From GCA-002779465 sp964596535 (lineage in GTDB: Bacteria; Desulfobacterota; Desulfobacteria; Desulfobacterales; UBA2156), in contig CAZQUR010000146.1 in assembly GCA_964596535.1 (NCBI GenBank), positions 1-5,271 of the forward strand: 5,271 nucleotides of DNA, read 5' to 3'. Position numbers and translations under genes: made by a program. The first letter of the stretch is position 1; each line of letters opens with the position of its first letter. This document shows positions 5,222 to 5,271 of the stretch, one piece after another. A model generated the notes under the pieces. That model was given only the letters and a program-made list of their open reading frames with translations, searched no databases and had not been told where the DNA came from.

Positions 5222-5271
5222 TCATTGATATTATACAAAAATATTGTTCTTGGTATCTGAAGAAGATATCT

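Noticed and set aside
5051..5260. Plus-strand 69-codon open frame at the right end
   Set aside because: The recognisable protein similarity of this stretch is on the minus strand (recombinase remnant). The plus frame shows no motif or good ribosome site.
1..5271. tRNA, rRNA, riboswitch, CRISPR array or integron attC sites
   Set aside because: No regularly spaced repeats, tRNA-like cloverleaf segments, rRNA signature stretches or attC-like paired cores were seen on either strand by reading. A covariance-model scan was not possible.

Overview
The window looks like a piece of a moderately GC-rich bacterial chromosome, most likely from the Desulfobacterota (the former sulfate-reducing Deltaproteobacteria). 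That placement is an inference. It rests on the stand-alone cereblon-type CULT protein, the anaerobe-style acyl-CoA dehydrogenase, the AICAR transformylase lacking its usual cyclohydrolase half, and an intergenic repeat family whose arms (GATGGCTTCGTAAAAA) resemble repeats I associate with Desulfobacterales genomes. No rRNA or other taxonomic marker is present.

Layout. Positions 1-56 hold one end of a dispersed repeat. Positions 66-524 on the minus strand encode a small CULT-domain protein, the bacterial relative of the thalidomide-binding domain of human cereblon, with its zinc cysteines and three cage tryptophans intact. Positions 525-800 are a divergent intergenic region with an approximately 85-bp imperfect inverted repeat and possible promoters. 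From 801 to 4994 four plus-strand genes follow with gaps of 66, 62 and 40 bases: an acyl-CoA dehydrogenase, an XRE-family regulator with a C-terminal cupin, a zinc-independent quinone oxidoreductase of the Qor type, and a stand-alone AICAR transformylase. Each has a clear Shine-Dalgarno sequence and I see no convincing terminator between them, so they may be co-transcribed. After 4994 comes a half copy of the same repeat, and directly abutting it is a frameshifted, truncated N-terminal fragment of an integron-integrase-like tyrosine recombinase on the minus strand (5022-5202). The last 70 bases are AT-rich and contain possible promoter elements.

How the genes relate. The dehydrogenase (flavin-dependent acyl-CoA oxidation) and the quinone oxidoreductase are both redox enzymes. 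The XRE-cupin protein between them is a plausible local regulator that senses a small molecule. The AICAR transformylase is purine biosynthesis and looks metabolically unrelated. The CULT gene points away from this cluster, is bracketed by inverted copies of the repeat, and has no obvious functional partner here. The most noteworthy items are the CULT protein, its repeat bracket, the repeat/integrase scar at the right end, and the single-domain AICAR transformylase.
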